This document shows, in pieces, positions 53,191 to 61,835 of a stretch of DNA of 64,000 nucleotides; within the stretch, counting starts at the first letter, position 1, and the number at the start of each line of letters is the position of its first letter. The position numbers and the translations under genes are program-made. The stretch is taken from the NCBI GenBank assembly GCA_000964245.1, contig LANB01000001.1, forward strand, positions 161,001 to 225,000, in the 5' to 3' direction. The notes below the pieces were generated by a model. That model had not been told where the DNA came from, made no database searches, and saw nothing but the letters and a program-made list of their open reading frames with translations. This DNA comes from Cellvibrionaceae bacterium 1162T.S.0a.05 (GTDB lineage Bacteria > Pseudomonadota > Gammaproteobacteria > Pseudomonadales > Cellvibrionaceae).

Positions 53191-54270
53191 ATGCGAAAGT
53201 CCCTCCAAAATATCTCGATTTTGATAGTTCGACCCGGTGCGATGGGCGATATTTTACTCGCAAGCCCAGTCGCCGACGCCATTCGAGCCCGACATCCAAA
53301 CGCACACATTAGTTGGCTCGTACAGAGTGAATTTGAAAGCTTGCTGGAAGGCCACCCCAATATTGATGAACTGATACTGTGGGACAAAGCTCGCTGGGTT
53401 GACCTCCTGAAAAAACGGCGTTTTATTCAACTGGCCAGAGCGGTGCTTGATTTCAGGCGCACCCTCCGTAGCAAAGGTATTGACCTTACCCTTGACCTCC
53501 AGGGTCTGATGAAAACCGGCTTTCTGAGCTGGCTCAGCGGTGCGAAAACGCGCGTAGGCCTGGGGTCACGCGAAGGAAATACGCTGTTTATGACTCGTAC
53601 AATCTCGCGAAATCTCGCAGACCAAAGTCAGGTCGGCGCCGAGTATCGTTATTTTGCAAACCAACTTGGCTACCCCGAGCAATCCTGGGACATGTACATT
53701 CCCCTCACCAACAAAGCGCGCACCGACATGCATCGGCTCCTCGATGACAAAATACAACAGGATGCTTACGCAATCATTTGCCCCTTTTCTTTGCGCCCAC
53801 AAAATCGTTGGTTCGATGAATATTGGGAACAGGTCATTTTACGAATCCGTGGACGCTACCAACTGCGCACGATTATTTTAGGTGGTGAACAAGACCGCGA
53901 AGCAGCGGAAGAGATAGCCCGCACAAGTGGAGCGATTAATTTGAGCGGAGCCACCAGCTTTCAGGAATCCAGTGCCCTGATTCAAAATTGCTCACTATTG
54001 ATAGGCGTGGACACAGGCTTAACGCATATCGGTCACGCACTAAAGGTGCCAAGCATATCTCTTTTTGGTTCAACCAACCCCTATACGCATACGGGGCATG
54101 ACAGCAGCACAGTGATATATCTCGATCGTTTTTGCTCGCCCTGTGCGCGACAACCTACATGTAAAGGCCAGTTTCAATGCATGAGGGAGATAACCCCTGA
54201 CACGGTACTCTCGGAAATAAAAACCTTAATGAAAAACTTCCATGAAACCCGAATCAAACACGTGCTATAA
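53191..54270 (+). CDS. GT9 heptosyltransferase-type LPS glycosyltransferase
   Basis: A 359-aa cytoplasmic glycosyltransferase of family 9 (WaaC/WaaF-like). ISILIVRPGAMGDILLASPV is the family N-terminus with the catalytic-loop Asp; LVIGVDTGLTHIGHALKVPSISLFGSTNP-like sequence (around residues 268-297) is the donor-binding site, and CSPCARQPTCKGQFQCM near the end is typical. The ATG at 53191 is chosen because it begins the conserved domain; no strong ribosome-binding site is seen, and an in-frame start at 53146 lies too near the rRNA promoter. hldE follows 17 bp later, so this pair makes and adds heptose to the LPS inner core. It is divergent from the 23S-5S operon. Confidence 0.86.
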   Translation: MRKSLQNISILIVRPGAMGDILLASPVADAIRARHPNAHISWLVQSEFESLLEGHPNIDELILWDKARWVDLLKKRRFIQLARAVLDFRRTLRSKGIDLTLDLQGLMKTGFLSWLSGAKTRVGLGSREGNTLFMTRTISRNLADQSQVGAEYRYFANQLGYPEQSWDMYIPLTNKARTDMHRLLDDKIQQDAYAIICPFSLRPQNRWFDEYWEQVILRIRGRYQLRTIILGGEQDREAAEEIARTSGAINLSGATSFQESSALIQNCSLLIGVDTGLTHIGHALKVPSISLFGSTNPYTHTGHDSSTVIYLDRFCSPCARQPTCKGQFQCMREITPDTVLSEIKTLMKNFHETRIKHVL

Positions 54271-54287
54271 ATTCAGGTAGCGTATAA

Positions 54288-55703
54288 ATGAATTCCATTC
54301 CAAACTTTCAATCCGGCAAGGTTCTGGTGATTGGCGACATTATGCTTGATCGCTATTGGTCTGGCCCCTGCTCCAGAATTTCTCCCGAAGCACCGGTACC
54401 CGTTGTTAATGTTAAACACGTTGAAGACCGCCTGGGTGGCGCAGCCAATGTCGCTCACAATATCCGCGCACTCGGTTGTCAAACAACGCTTTGTGGGACA
54501 ATAGGAAAAGACGCTGCAGGCGATACCATAAAAGCCTCGCTTGATGCCCTTGCAATCAATCACCACCTCTCAGTAGATGAACAACATCCAACAACGACAA
54601 AACTGAGAGTTTTAAGCCAACATCAACAGCTAATTCGCCTGGACTTTGAAGAAAAACAACAGGCTCGCGAACAGACCACTTCCCTTTCTGTACTGGAAAA
54701 AATAATCGAAGGTCATGATGTGGTTGTCCTGTCAGATTACGCCAAAGGAACCGTCGTTTCCCCCGAAGGCATCATTGCAATATGCAACCGACTCAATATC
54801 AGAGTGCTGGTGGATCCGAAAGGCAGCGATTTTTCCAGGTATGCCAATTCAACGTTGATCACTCCGAATAAAAAAGAGCTGGAAAATGTGGTTGGCCCCA
54901 CTGAAAATCTTGACGAGCTGTTTTCCAAAGCTGAAAAGCTCAGACGAAGCCTGAAGCTTCAGGCTTTCATGGTCACGCTGGGAGAAAACGGTATTGCCCT
55001 TATGGAGGAAGGAAAGCCTCCCGCTCACATCGCAACTCGAGCGCAAGATGTCTTTGATGTAACAGGTGCCGGCGACACGGTAATCGCCTGCCTCGCCGCT
55101 TCAATGGCTTGCGACCTTAATCTCAATAGCGCCATGCAATTAGCTAACGTAGCCGCAGGCATTGTTGTCGGCAAGATTGGCACCGCGACAGTTAGCGCCA
55201 ATGAACTTCAGCAAGCGATGCGAATACATAGCAAATCACCTGCAATCAAGACCCTCAGTGAAATTCGCGCTTTGGTACGGGAAGCGAAAAAAAATAATGA
55301 GAAAATTGTTTTTACTAATGGCTGTTTTGATCTACTTCACGCGGGGCACGTCGACTGTCTTCAACAGGCAGCACAACTGGGCGATAAATTGGTCGTCGCC
55401 CTCAATTCAGATTCATCAGTCAGAAATTTAAAAGGCAATGACCGCCCAATAATGGATTTAGATAGCCGCGCCGAAGTCATTTCCGCTCTTCGCGATGTTG
55501 ACTGGGTGACCAGCTTTGATGAAGAAACACCAATAAAGCTTATCGAAACATTGGGCCCCGACGTTTTGGTTAAAGGTGGTGACTATAAGGAAAAAGAGAT
55601 AGTCGGTTACAACGCCGTAACGGAAAATGGTGGGCTGGTCGTTGTCATCCCAATCAAAGCGGGTTTTTCAACAACTGCAATAGTAGACAAAATAAAACGT
55701 TAG
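54288..55703 (+). CDS. hldE: Bifunctional heptose-7-phosphate kinase/heptose-1-phosphate adenylyltransferase
   Basis: A 471-aa enzyme that makes ADP-heptose for the LPS core; the usual length is ~475. The N-terminal ribokinase-type domain (1-~320) has GDIMLDRYW, RLGGAANVAHNI and the catalytic DVTGAGDTVIA. The C-terminal nucleotidyltransferase (~340-471) has FTNGCFDLLHAGHV with the HxGH active site and GGDYKEKEIVG. It acts in the cytosol. It starts 17 bp after the GT9 gene, so both are probably co-transcribed. No terminator was found directly behind it; a decayed gene fragment follows. Confidence 0.97.
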   Translation: MNSIPNFQSGKVLVIGDIMLDRYWSGPCSRISPEAPVPVVNVKHVEDRLGGAANVAHNIRALGCQTTLCGTIGKDAAGDTIKASLDALAINHHLSVDEQHPTTTKLRVLSQHQQLIRLDFEEKQQAREQTTSLSVLEKIIEGHDVVVLSDYAKGTVVSPEGIIAICNRLNIRVLVDPKGSDFSRYANSTLITPNKKELENVVGPTENLDELFSKAEKLRRSLKLQAFMVTLGENGIALMEEGKPPAHIATRAQDVFDVTGAGDTVIACLAASMACDLNLNSAMQLANVAAGIVVGKIGTATVSANELQQAMRIHSKSPAIKTLSEIRALVREAKKNNEKIVFTNGCFDLLHAGHVDCLQQAAQLGDKLVVALNSDSSVRNLKGNDRPIMDLDSRAEVISALRDVDWVTSFDEETPIKLIETLGPDVLVKGGDYKEKEIVGYNAVTENGGLVVVIPIKAGFSTTAIVDKIKR

Positions 55704-55714
55704 GACTTCAAACG

Positions 55715-55920
55715 GATTCCATTCGCCTGCAACCAGCTATTCCTGATTTTGGGTGACCTTTCAGGGTTTAGAAAGAAAACCCCCATATGAAAACTATTAT
55801 TTATCGCATTGTAGTCAATTCGATTTATTCGCTTCGTACCAATGACTTTAATTCCACTATCAAATGCATACCTGTCTGGAACGACAAGATTGTCTTTTAT
55901 TCCAACAGGGGATCAGTGCC
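55715..55920 (-). pseudogene. Decayed fragment of the beta-helix gene
   Basis: About 205 bp align along their length with 58495-58695 inside the beta-helix gene at 58301, for example the shared GTTTAGAAAGAA...CCCCCATATG and TATCGCATTGTAGTCAATTC. The copy has no intact minus-strand frame and begins and ends abruptly. On the plus strand both copies can be read as a similar ~70-codon ORF, but that similarity comes from the antisense gene. It is the end of the zincin/beta-helix duplication described in the findings. Confidence 0.8.
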
Positions 55921-56132
55921 ATATATGGTTTACTTCAATTTTCAAAATGAAACTACGATTATTAACGACTTGATCTGCCTTAATTACGCACCGATTTAAT
56001 TAGTCAATTTCGTGATTACATAACAATTGCCGCGTTAAAAGCGGGCAAATAACACCAAAGCAGTTTGATTCACAGAAATAAAGAACCCAGAAAAGATGCC
56101 CCAAACATGGTTGATTTGGGGCGCAAGAAACA
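55921..56132. other. Region after the beta-helix fragment
   Basis: No gene is supported. At 56098-56122 GCCCCAAA pairs with TTTGGGGC (9-nt loop); on the minus strand a TTTTC follows, so it is a probable terminator of the zincin-like gene. Confidence 0.55.
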
Positions 56133-57740
56133 CTACAAGCAATACTGCTCAAAATACGAATCAATGCATTCATTTACCCCATCGGCATCGGGCGGCAGAT
56201 GAGAGAAATTTGCTGTGCACGCCAAGCTCGCTTCCGAAATGCAATTTCGATTCACAAAATCGCCCGGAGAAGAGCATGCGTTTTTCCAGACATTAATAAA
56301 TGGCCCAGAGCTAGTCGAACCAGTTGCCCCCAGATTAGCCAAGCGCGACATATCATATAGGCCCGACTCCGTAGAGTTTCCACCTGGCAACCCTGGATTA
56401 AATATTCCATTAAGTGAACCATCCCCAAAGCCTACTGGTTTCATAAGGTAATGCCTAACAACATCGAGCAAACCAAGTGAAACAGTATCGGCTTCGCAAG
56501 CAGATTGATTACCCTCATTGTAAGTATCATAAAGGTCCCAAAAGTAACGCATTCCATTTAGCACCGTTGTTCTATTTGAAGAGTTACAATAACTACAACC
56601 GGAACTCGTGACATTTTCAAAGGTAATTGGTGCACCGATTAGTGGTCCATAAACAAAAGCTTCCCCCGGTTGAGCTCCAGGAGACCATATCATCGCAGCA
56701 GCCATCATATAAGCAAAGCCTTCGATAGGCTGATAACACGATGAATGGCCGTCCCTCGAGAATTCTGTTTCAACGCCGCTCGCTGGCGGGCCCTGAAAAC
56801 AACTATTTGTGTTGAAAACTGCAAGCGCAACCTTATCAGCCCCTAGTTCTTTCACCTGAGCCTTACTAATCACGAGATGACTTAATTCATGTAAGACTGT
56901 AGAGGTGCGGTAGGCATTCGGATATTGATGTTGTGGATAGTCCTCGTGATTAAATCCACCTGGCGACAAAATAATACCGTTGCTCCTTTGAGTGTTTCTT
57001 TCTGTGGCCGGGCGATCAAAACCAAGCAACCTCGTTCGAGAGTCGCTACAACACCCTCCAAAACCATCAAAAAAATCATCAACCATAATAATTCTGGTAT
57101 AACCGTGATCTCTCAAATAAGCGTCATAGATACCACTTTGCTCAAACTGCTCAAATGCATAGTATGCTTCCGCGTAAACATTCGCATCAATCATATCTTG
57201 CTCTGATACATTATCGCCGTAGAGTACGACGTTGGCGTTATGAGTTGAGGCATTCTGCATTCCACCGGACAATACAAAGGGAGCCCAACCATTATCTTGT
57301 GGATAATTCGCAAATGCTTGAACGGTTCGATCCCCCCGAGACTCCGCTCGCCTTAGCTTGAATCGATTTTCCGAATCCCTGAATTCTATTCTTAGATATG
57401 CTTCTACACTTGATCCTCCAGCATTATAACTGCATTCAAAATACCCTGAATCATCTGTATAGCTCGCACAAATTTGCAAGTTGCTGTCCGCTCTTCTAAC
57501 TTCAACCCGAACACCTTTTAAAGCCAAAGTTGCGGTATCGTAGTTTGCAACAGTTCGAGTGGCATCCTTACAGTTTGTCGTTGAACCACTCTCCAAATCG
57601 CAGCGATAGTCTCTCAGATCGAAAGTGCGCAATGTCCCATAAACTGTGCCTTCAACGGCAAACACTGCTCCGGAAAATAAAACACAAAAAAACAAAATAT
57701 ATTTTTCGACCGCCTTTCTGAATTTATTAAATGAAAACAT
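56133..57740 (-). CDS. Secreted zincin-like putative metalloprotease
   Basis: A 535-aa exported protein with signal peptide ending at AVFA (28). Residues ~30-140 resemble a carboxypeptidase-regulatory/transthyretin-like beta-sandwich (GTVYGTLRTFDLRDYRC, SGYFECSYNAGGSSVEAYLRI). The catalytic region has TVLHELSHLV with HELSH (284-288), the HExxH zinc motif, and a possible third ligand Glu340 in PIEGFAYMM. Many Cys residues (at least 13) suggest disulfides. The family is not known to me, so protease activity is inferred from the HExxH alone. A damaged second copy lies at 59685-60720, and a shared promoter-like motif precedes both. Confidence 0.75.
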   Translation of the reverse strand: MFSFNKFRKAVEKYILFFCVLFSGAVFAVEGTVYGTLRTFDLRDYRCDLESGSTTNCKDATRTVANYDTATLALKGVRVEVRRADSNLQICASYTDDSGYFECSYNAGGSSVEAYLRIEFRDSENRFKLRRAESRGDRTVQAFANYPQDNGWAPFVLSGGMQNASTHNANVVLYGDNVSEQDMIDANVYAEAYYAFEQFEQSGIYDAYLRDHGYTRIIMVDDFFDGFGGCCSDSRTRLLGFDRPATERNTQRSNGIILSPGGFNHEDYPQHQYPNAYRTSTVLHELSHLVISKAQVKELGADKVALAVFNTNSCFQGPPASGVETEFSRDGHSSCYQPIEGFAYMMAAAMIWSPGAQPGEAFVYGPLIGAPITFENVTSSGCSYCNSSNRTTVLNGMRYFWDLYDTYNEGNQSACEADTVSLGLLDVVRHYLMKPVGFGDGSLNGIFNPGLPGGNSTESGLYDMSRLANLGATGSTSSGPFINVWKNACSSPGDFVNRNCISEASLACTANFSHLPPDADGVNECIDSYFEQYCL

Positions 57741-58300
57741 TTTTCAGACCCCTTGATTTTCAAAATTACTTTACCAACAATAACTCTCAACAAATCAGTG
57801 GCATATTGATAACTATTAGATAACAACGCGAACCGCTCCCCTTGATTTGACCAAGCGACACCTTCTACACTGCACCCACTTGACCAAATCTACTAGCTGC
57901 CAATCTCAGCTTGATAGAGTCCTCACTCCAATATTTATTCAACTAATGACTTGATAAAAACGAGTAAAATAAAACGTTCGTTTAATTTACTACTGGAACA
58001 CCACCAGGTAGGTCGACAAGCTAGCAAAAAGGGCATCCTCCCCGACACACTACGTAATAACGTCAATTTCCTTGTCATGAAACGTTGCTAATCAGATTAA
58101 ATAAATAAAAAAACCCGAAACCCCAGAAAAATGTCCTTTAAAAAGCTTTATTTTTATGCATTTATTGTTATCAGGTTCGACTTTCCAATTAGCTCATAAG
58201 TTAATGCTGACGCAGCATCAATTCATGATGCCACCAGGGAAGGGAGCACTGCTGGCGATTTAAACCCGCAGCACCCTCTTATCGATGAGGCTTTTGCCTT
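57741..58300. other. Duplicated upstream/promoter region of the zincin-like gene
   Basis: No gene is supported in these 560 bp. The part 58040-58195 is similar to 60945-61105, upstream of the decayed zincin copy: both share ...TTTCCTTGTCATGAAA... and ...TATTGTT...GTTC/CTCCACTTTCCAATTA. The motif ATGACA-N17-ACGTAG on the minus strand (58051-58079) is the candidate promoter; another conserved block lies at 58131-58195. Confidence 0.6.
58051..58079 (-). promoter_or_regulatory. Candidate ECF-type promoter, copy A (zincin-like gene)
   Basis: ATGACA, 17 bp, ACGTAG on the minus strand, about 310 bp upstream of the zincin-like start. The same two hexamers at the same 17-bp spacing occur at copies B and C. 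A CGTA core at -10 and a TGACA-like -35 are compatible with an ECF sigma factor. Confidence 0.6.
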
Positions 58301-59452
58301 CTAGTTTAAACCAAACAATGTTCCGCCATAATTCTGTACATTATTTTCAAAGTTATTATTCCCCAGATCGATTAATACACTGGATTCATCTTCAAACCAA
58401 ATGCCCACATGACTATCTCTAATTGCATGATTATTTTTTATTTCTATAGCATCATCATCTTCGATAAAACGTGCACCATCAAATGCAACGCCAATTCGGT
58501 TACCTTGCAACCAGTTATTCCTGATTATCGGTGACTCTTCCGGATTTAGAAAGAATACCCCCATATGTCGACTATTGTTTATCGCATTGTAGTCAATTCG
58601 ATTATTTCGTTTCGCACCAATGACTGTAATCCCACTACCAAATGCATACCTGTCTGGATCAACCAGATTTTCCTCAATACCAACAGGCGGACCTGGGCAC
58701 ACATTGTTATTTTGATCACGCGCTGCAAGCTCGAATATTGGCCCGACTATAACCCATCCAGCTACTCGTGTGAATAAAGGAACTTCTCCGTCTACGCATA
58801 TTTCCAGACGGTCATTCGAAAAAGAACCATCATCAGAAAATGTGCCAAAAGAATAGCCATTCCCATCCATATAATTATTGTGTACCGACATCATATCCGT
58901 ATTTTCAGCGAGAATGCCGGCCCTGGTGGACATACGCTCTGGACTACTTGCAGCACGTTCGTTTCTATCCCATGCACCAATAACATTATTCCGTATTCGA
59001 GGATATAAACTGTCATAAACCTCCAATCCAATAAGATTGTAAAGAATTTTATTGGATCTAATATTTGTATTGAATGCAGACTCGATCAACACACCCGTTC
59101 TTAAGTTTTTAACCGATGAGTTAGTTAAATGAAATCCGCTTACACCGTCAACATGGACTCCCACTCCCGGAGACTGCCGACCACTTACAATCTGTCCTCG
59201 AATATGACAGTTATCAATTCTTACAAAATCTGCCTCAACATGAATTGCAGCACTATTTCCACTCGAGATAATTGTGACGCCATCTGCACAGGTAAAACGC
59301 ACACCATCCCTAACAATTCGAAAAGTTTGAGTTGAATTCTGACTTAACTCAAAATCATCCCGTATATCAATCGCATGTGCAGACAATATTGTTGCCATAA
59401 TGGCTGAACAAACAAAACAATAAATCATCTTTTTAATATTAAAAACAAACAT
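58301..59452 (-). CDS. Secreted right-handed parallel beta-helix protein
   Basis: A 383-aa exported protein with signal peptide (FVCSAIMATILSAHA). The mature part is a series of ~22-25-residue beta-helix coils: GNSAAIHVEADFVRIDNCHI, GVGVHVDGVSGFHLTNSSV, GVLIESAFNTNIRSNKIL and GLEVYDSLYPRIRNNVIG, with the pattern of NosD/PL-type (beta_helix) proteins. No catalytic residues of a known family stand out. It is probably co-expressed with the zincin-like protein: an ancestral zincin-beta-helix unit was duplicated and each copy kept one gene. A candidate ECF promoter lies 82 bp upstream. Confidence 0.8.
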   Translation of the reverse strand: MFVFNIKKMIYCFVCSAIMATILSAHAIDIRDDFELSQNSTQTFRIVRDGVRFTCADGVTIISSGNSAAIHVEADFVRIDNCHIRGQIVSGRQSPGVGVHVDGVSGFHLTNSSVKNLRTGVLIESAFNTNIRSNKILYNLIGLEVYDSLYPRIRNNVIGAWDRNERAASSPERMSTRAGILAENTDMMSVHNNYMDGNGYSFGTFSDDGSFSNDRLEICVDGEVPLFTRVAGWVIVGPIFELAARDQNNNVCPGPPVGIEENLVDPDRYAFGSGITVIGAKRNNRIDYNAINNSRHMGVFFLNPEESPIIRNNWLQGNRIGVAFDGARFIEDDDAIEIKNNHAIRDSHVGIWFEDESSVLIDLGNNNFENNVQNYGGTLFGLN

Positions 59453-59533
59453 ATAACCATCTCTTCCTTACTAATAGGTTTAAATTATTCAAAGAGATAT
59501 ATGATGCCTATAAAAATATAAATAACCCACACT

Positions 59534-59562
59534 ACGTAAAAAATTACGTTATTCTGTCATTT
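59534..59562 (-). promoter_or_regulatory. Candidate ECF-type promoter, copy B (beta-helix gene)
   Basis: ATGACA, 17 bp, ACGTAG on the minus strand, about 82 bp upstream of the beta-helix start; the -10 half also has the TGTG that follows in copy A. The flanking sequence is otherwise different from copies A and C, so the shared boxes are less likely to be mere duplication. Confidence 0.6.
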
Positions 59563-59684
59563 AGAAATAAAAATATTAAAATATTCGATATTTTATGATT
59601 AAATTTACCGCAAAAATATATTCAGTCTTGAACCAGATTCCAACCTAAAACCGAATTCATATTTAAATCCATTTAGCTAGCGAG

Positions 59685-60720
59685 CTATTTCAAATCAACC
59701 ACACATCTTCTTACACACACCGCAATATATAGAGAAAAATGTTCCGAAGAAGGCAATCCAACTTGACCAGGATTCGGATTTCTCAAAACCGTATTTTCGC
59801 AATCCACCTCACAAAACTCTCTACTTTCCTCTCTGGAGTCCCGACTGGATAAACTTTCTACATAGCCCAGATTCGCAACAAATTTCTTTATCGCAATTAG
59901 ATTACCATATGAAAATTCCCACTCATAAAGTGCGTCACCTACACTCCCGGAAGCCATTAATGTGTACTTTCCACCGGGCAACGCATTGGGTTACCATGTC
60001 GCGCCCCAGATGGATATCACTTGCATCGCATATGCGATACCTTCAACAGCAGACTCACAAGCAGGAACATTGTCACCAAAATAATTTCCGCTAAGAGCAC
60101 AGTCACCGGTCGCAGCTGCATCCTAAAATATTTTATCGTAGCCAAATTTGTTCGTCGCGGCTCGACTGATTGCCAAATGTAGTATTTCATCAGCAATTGA
60201 AATGCTTTGAAAAGGTATTGAGTCAAAGAGGCGATCGGCATTAATTATTACTGCACTAAAATGAAGATCTTGCATCGCCGTAAAGAGCTACCGAGCCATC
60301 ACCACCAGTTGTTAATTTTTGCAAAACGCCACTCAACCGAAAATCGCCGAGTCCATTATCTCTCGGTCAATTGGTATGCGCAGCACTGGGATTTTGATTA
60401 CCCTTGACTGCCTTTATAATTTTAAAGTAACTCGTTTAACCCCTGAAATATATTCGAAGATATGCCATGGTATTTCCCGAAGCGCTATAACTACAGCTAA
60501 AATACGCCGAATTGTTGCTCGTCCAATTCGAACAAAGCACCTGATGTTTATCTGCGCGCCCTAACCAGACCTCCCTCATCACAACGGCCACCTCGTAATT
60601 CAAACGTATAAATATCACCCCATACTGTTCCTGAAGCGGCACTTGCTACACCAGGTTTCGTTATTGCACATACCAAGAACAGCAATAAAACTTTCTTCTA
60701 AAATTTACTAATGCATTCAT
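59685..60720 (-). pseudogene. Decayed copy of the zincin-like gene
   Basis: Translated pieces in several frames match the gene at 56133: SGTVWGDIYTFELRGGRCDE (signal-peptide end and first strands), YFSCSYSASG...AYLRIYF, LHLAISRAATNKFG (matching LSHLVISKAQVKELG) and VEGIAYAMQ. The first ATG frame hits a stop after 19 codons; a one-base shift restores a signal peptide. HELSH has become DEILH, so the zinc site is lost. Stops and frameshifts occur throughout, which rules out a functional product. Confidence 0.85.
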
Positions 60721-61253
60721 AATTAAAGCCCTGCACCAGACCGAAGCTATAGAATTAATCAAGATTATCAACACACCGTATCAAAACGGTATGATCTACC
60801 ATTAACCACTCTCAGCGTGATGAAGTTCTCATTTCCGATCATCCATTTGTTTAGATGCTTCTTTAAGAAATAAAACATTCGTTATATTTTCTCCTCAGAC
60901 ACTACCCAAACGGGCTGACAGGCTAAAAAAAACTAGCGGTTAAAAATACACTACGAAATAAAAGTCGTTTCCTTGTCATGAAAACAGTAAACAGGTTAAC
61001 AAAAAAAGCAGAAATATATGATTTACTTGAGGGAAAAGTCCTATAAATAGACTCAAATTTTTATGGTTCATTATTGTTTAGCTCCACTTTCCAATTACCT
61101 TAATTTTGTAAAATGGCCGTCCTTCCTGAAAAAATTACAACTACAAAAACTTTCGCTGCTCTAACATGTTTTAAACGCAGCAACTCACATAGAAACGTGA
61201 ACTAATCGACATTTTAAATGCCTTTTCAGGTCCTTACCGCATACGTTCATACC
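60721..61253. other. Duplicated upstream region, divergent from ECF sigma gene
   Basis: No gene is supported. It holds candidate promoter copy C and a 60-bp block (61038-61100) similar to 58131-58195. The plus-strand promoter of the ECF sigma gene must also lie here, but I could not assign it. Confidence 0.5.
60951..60979 (-). promoter_or_regulatory. Candidate ECF-type promoter, copy C (decayed zincin)
   Basis: ATGACA, 17 bp, TCGTAG on the minus strand, about 240 bp upstream of the decayed zincin start. Same spacing as copies A and B, with a shared AAGGAAA after the -35 in A and C. Confidence 0.6.
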
Positions 61254-61835
61254 ATGGAAAATCAGAATACTCGTTTATCAGTGACGCATTTTATATGCGA
61301 ATGGAATAATGGAAATCATTTGGCTTTGGACGAATTGATTTCACTGAGTTACCACCGCCTGCACAAATGCGCCAAATATGCGCTCGGCTACACCCAGAAC
61401 AACCCATCCATTCAAGCGACAGAACTTATCAGCGAGCTGTATTTTCATTTTCGCAATACACCGCAATACGGCCACATTCGAAGCAGTGATTTTTTTGCTG
61501 TTGCTTCTTTAAAGATTCGACAAATATTGCAGGATTACTTCAGGTACCGATCAGCGGCAAAGCGAACACCTCCCGACATTGAAAACCCCAACGACTCACA
61601 ACCCCATGAACCGGAATTGACACTCATAGAGATAATCAGTGTTAGAAACGCGCTAGAAAAAATGAAAGAAATAGATTCAATTGCAGCTGATATCGTTGTA
61701 CTACGCGTTTTCTGGGAATTTAATATAAAGGAAGTGTCATCAATACTGGAAATTAGTGAAAGCACTATAAGCCGCCACTGGAAATGGGCAAAAAGCTGGC
61801 TGGTAATGAATCATGGTCATAACTGTGGAAAATAA
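61254..61835 (+). CDS. ECF-type RNA polymerase sigma factor (kinase-associated)
   Basis: A sigma-70 family regulator of ~193 aa from the ATG at 61254; an earlier in-frame ATG at 61218 is possible, and neither has a clear ribosome-binding site. A region-2-like part (LSYHRLHKCAKYA, ELISELYFHF, FAVASLKIRQILQDYFR) and a region-4-like HTH (EVSSILEISESTISRHWKWAKSWL) match the sigma-70_X6/TIGR02999-like ECF group that often sits beside Ser/Thr kinases. The stop lies inside the start of the kinase gene (11-bp overlap), so both are co-translated. It is divergent from the zincin/beta-helix module, which carries a shared promoter-like motif. Confidence 0.85.
   Translation: MENQNTRLSVTHFICEWNNGNHLALDELISLSYHRLHKCAKYALGYTQNNPSIQATELISELYFHFRNTPQYGHIRSSDFFAVASLKIRQILQDYFRYRSAAKRTPPDIENPNDSQPHEPELTLIEIISVRNALEKMKEIDSIAADIVVLRVFWEFNIKEVSSILEISESTISRHWKWAKSWLVMNHGHNCGK

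Noticed and set aside
52977..53387. Minus-strand ORF of 136 codons overlapping the rRNA promoter and the GT9 gene
   Set aside because: It spans the rRNA promoter and leader and is antisense to the GT9 gene, with no ribosome-binding site.
55787..55999. Plus-strand 70-codon ORF similar to one at 58565-58777, which might look like a small conserved gene family
   Set aside because: Both are the antisense of beta-helix coding sequence; the similarity comes from the duplicated gene on the minus strand, and the left copy is a fragment.
55704..61253. Possible insertion sequence or phage as the cause of the duplicated zincin/beta-helix module
   Set aside because: No transposase, integrase, terminal inverted repeats or tRNA attachment site was seen; plain tandem duplication is sufficient.
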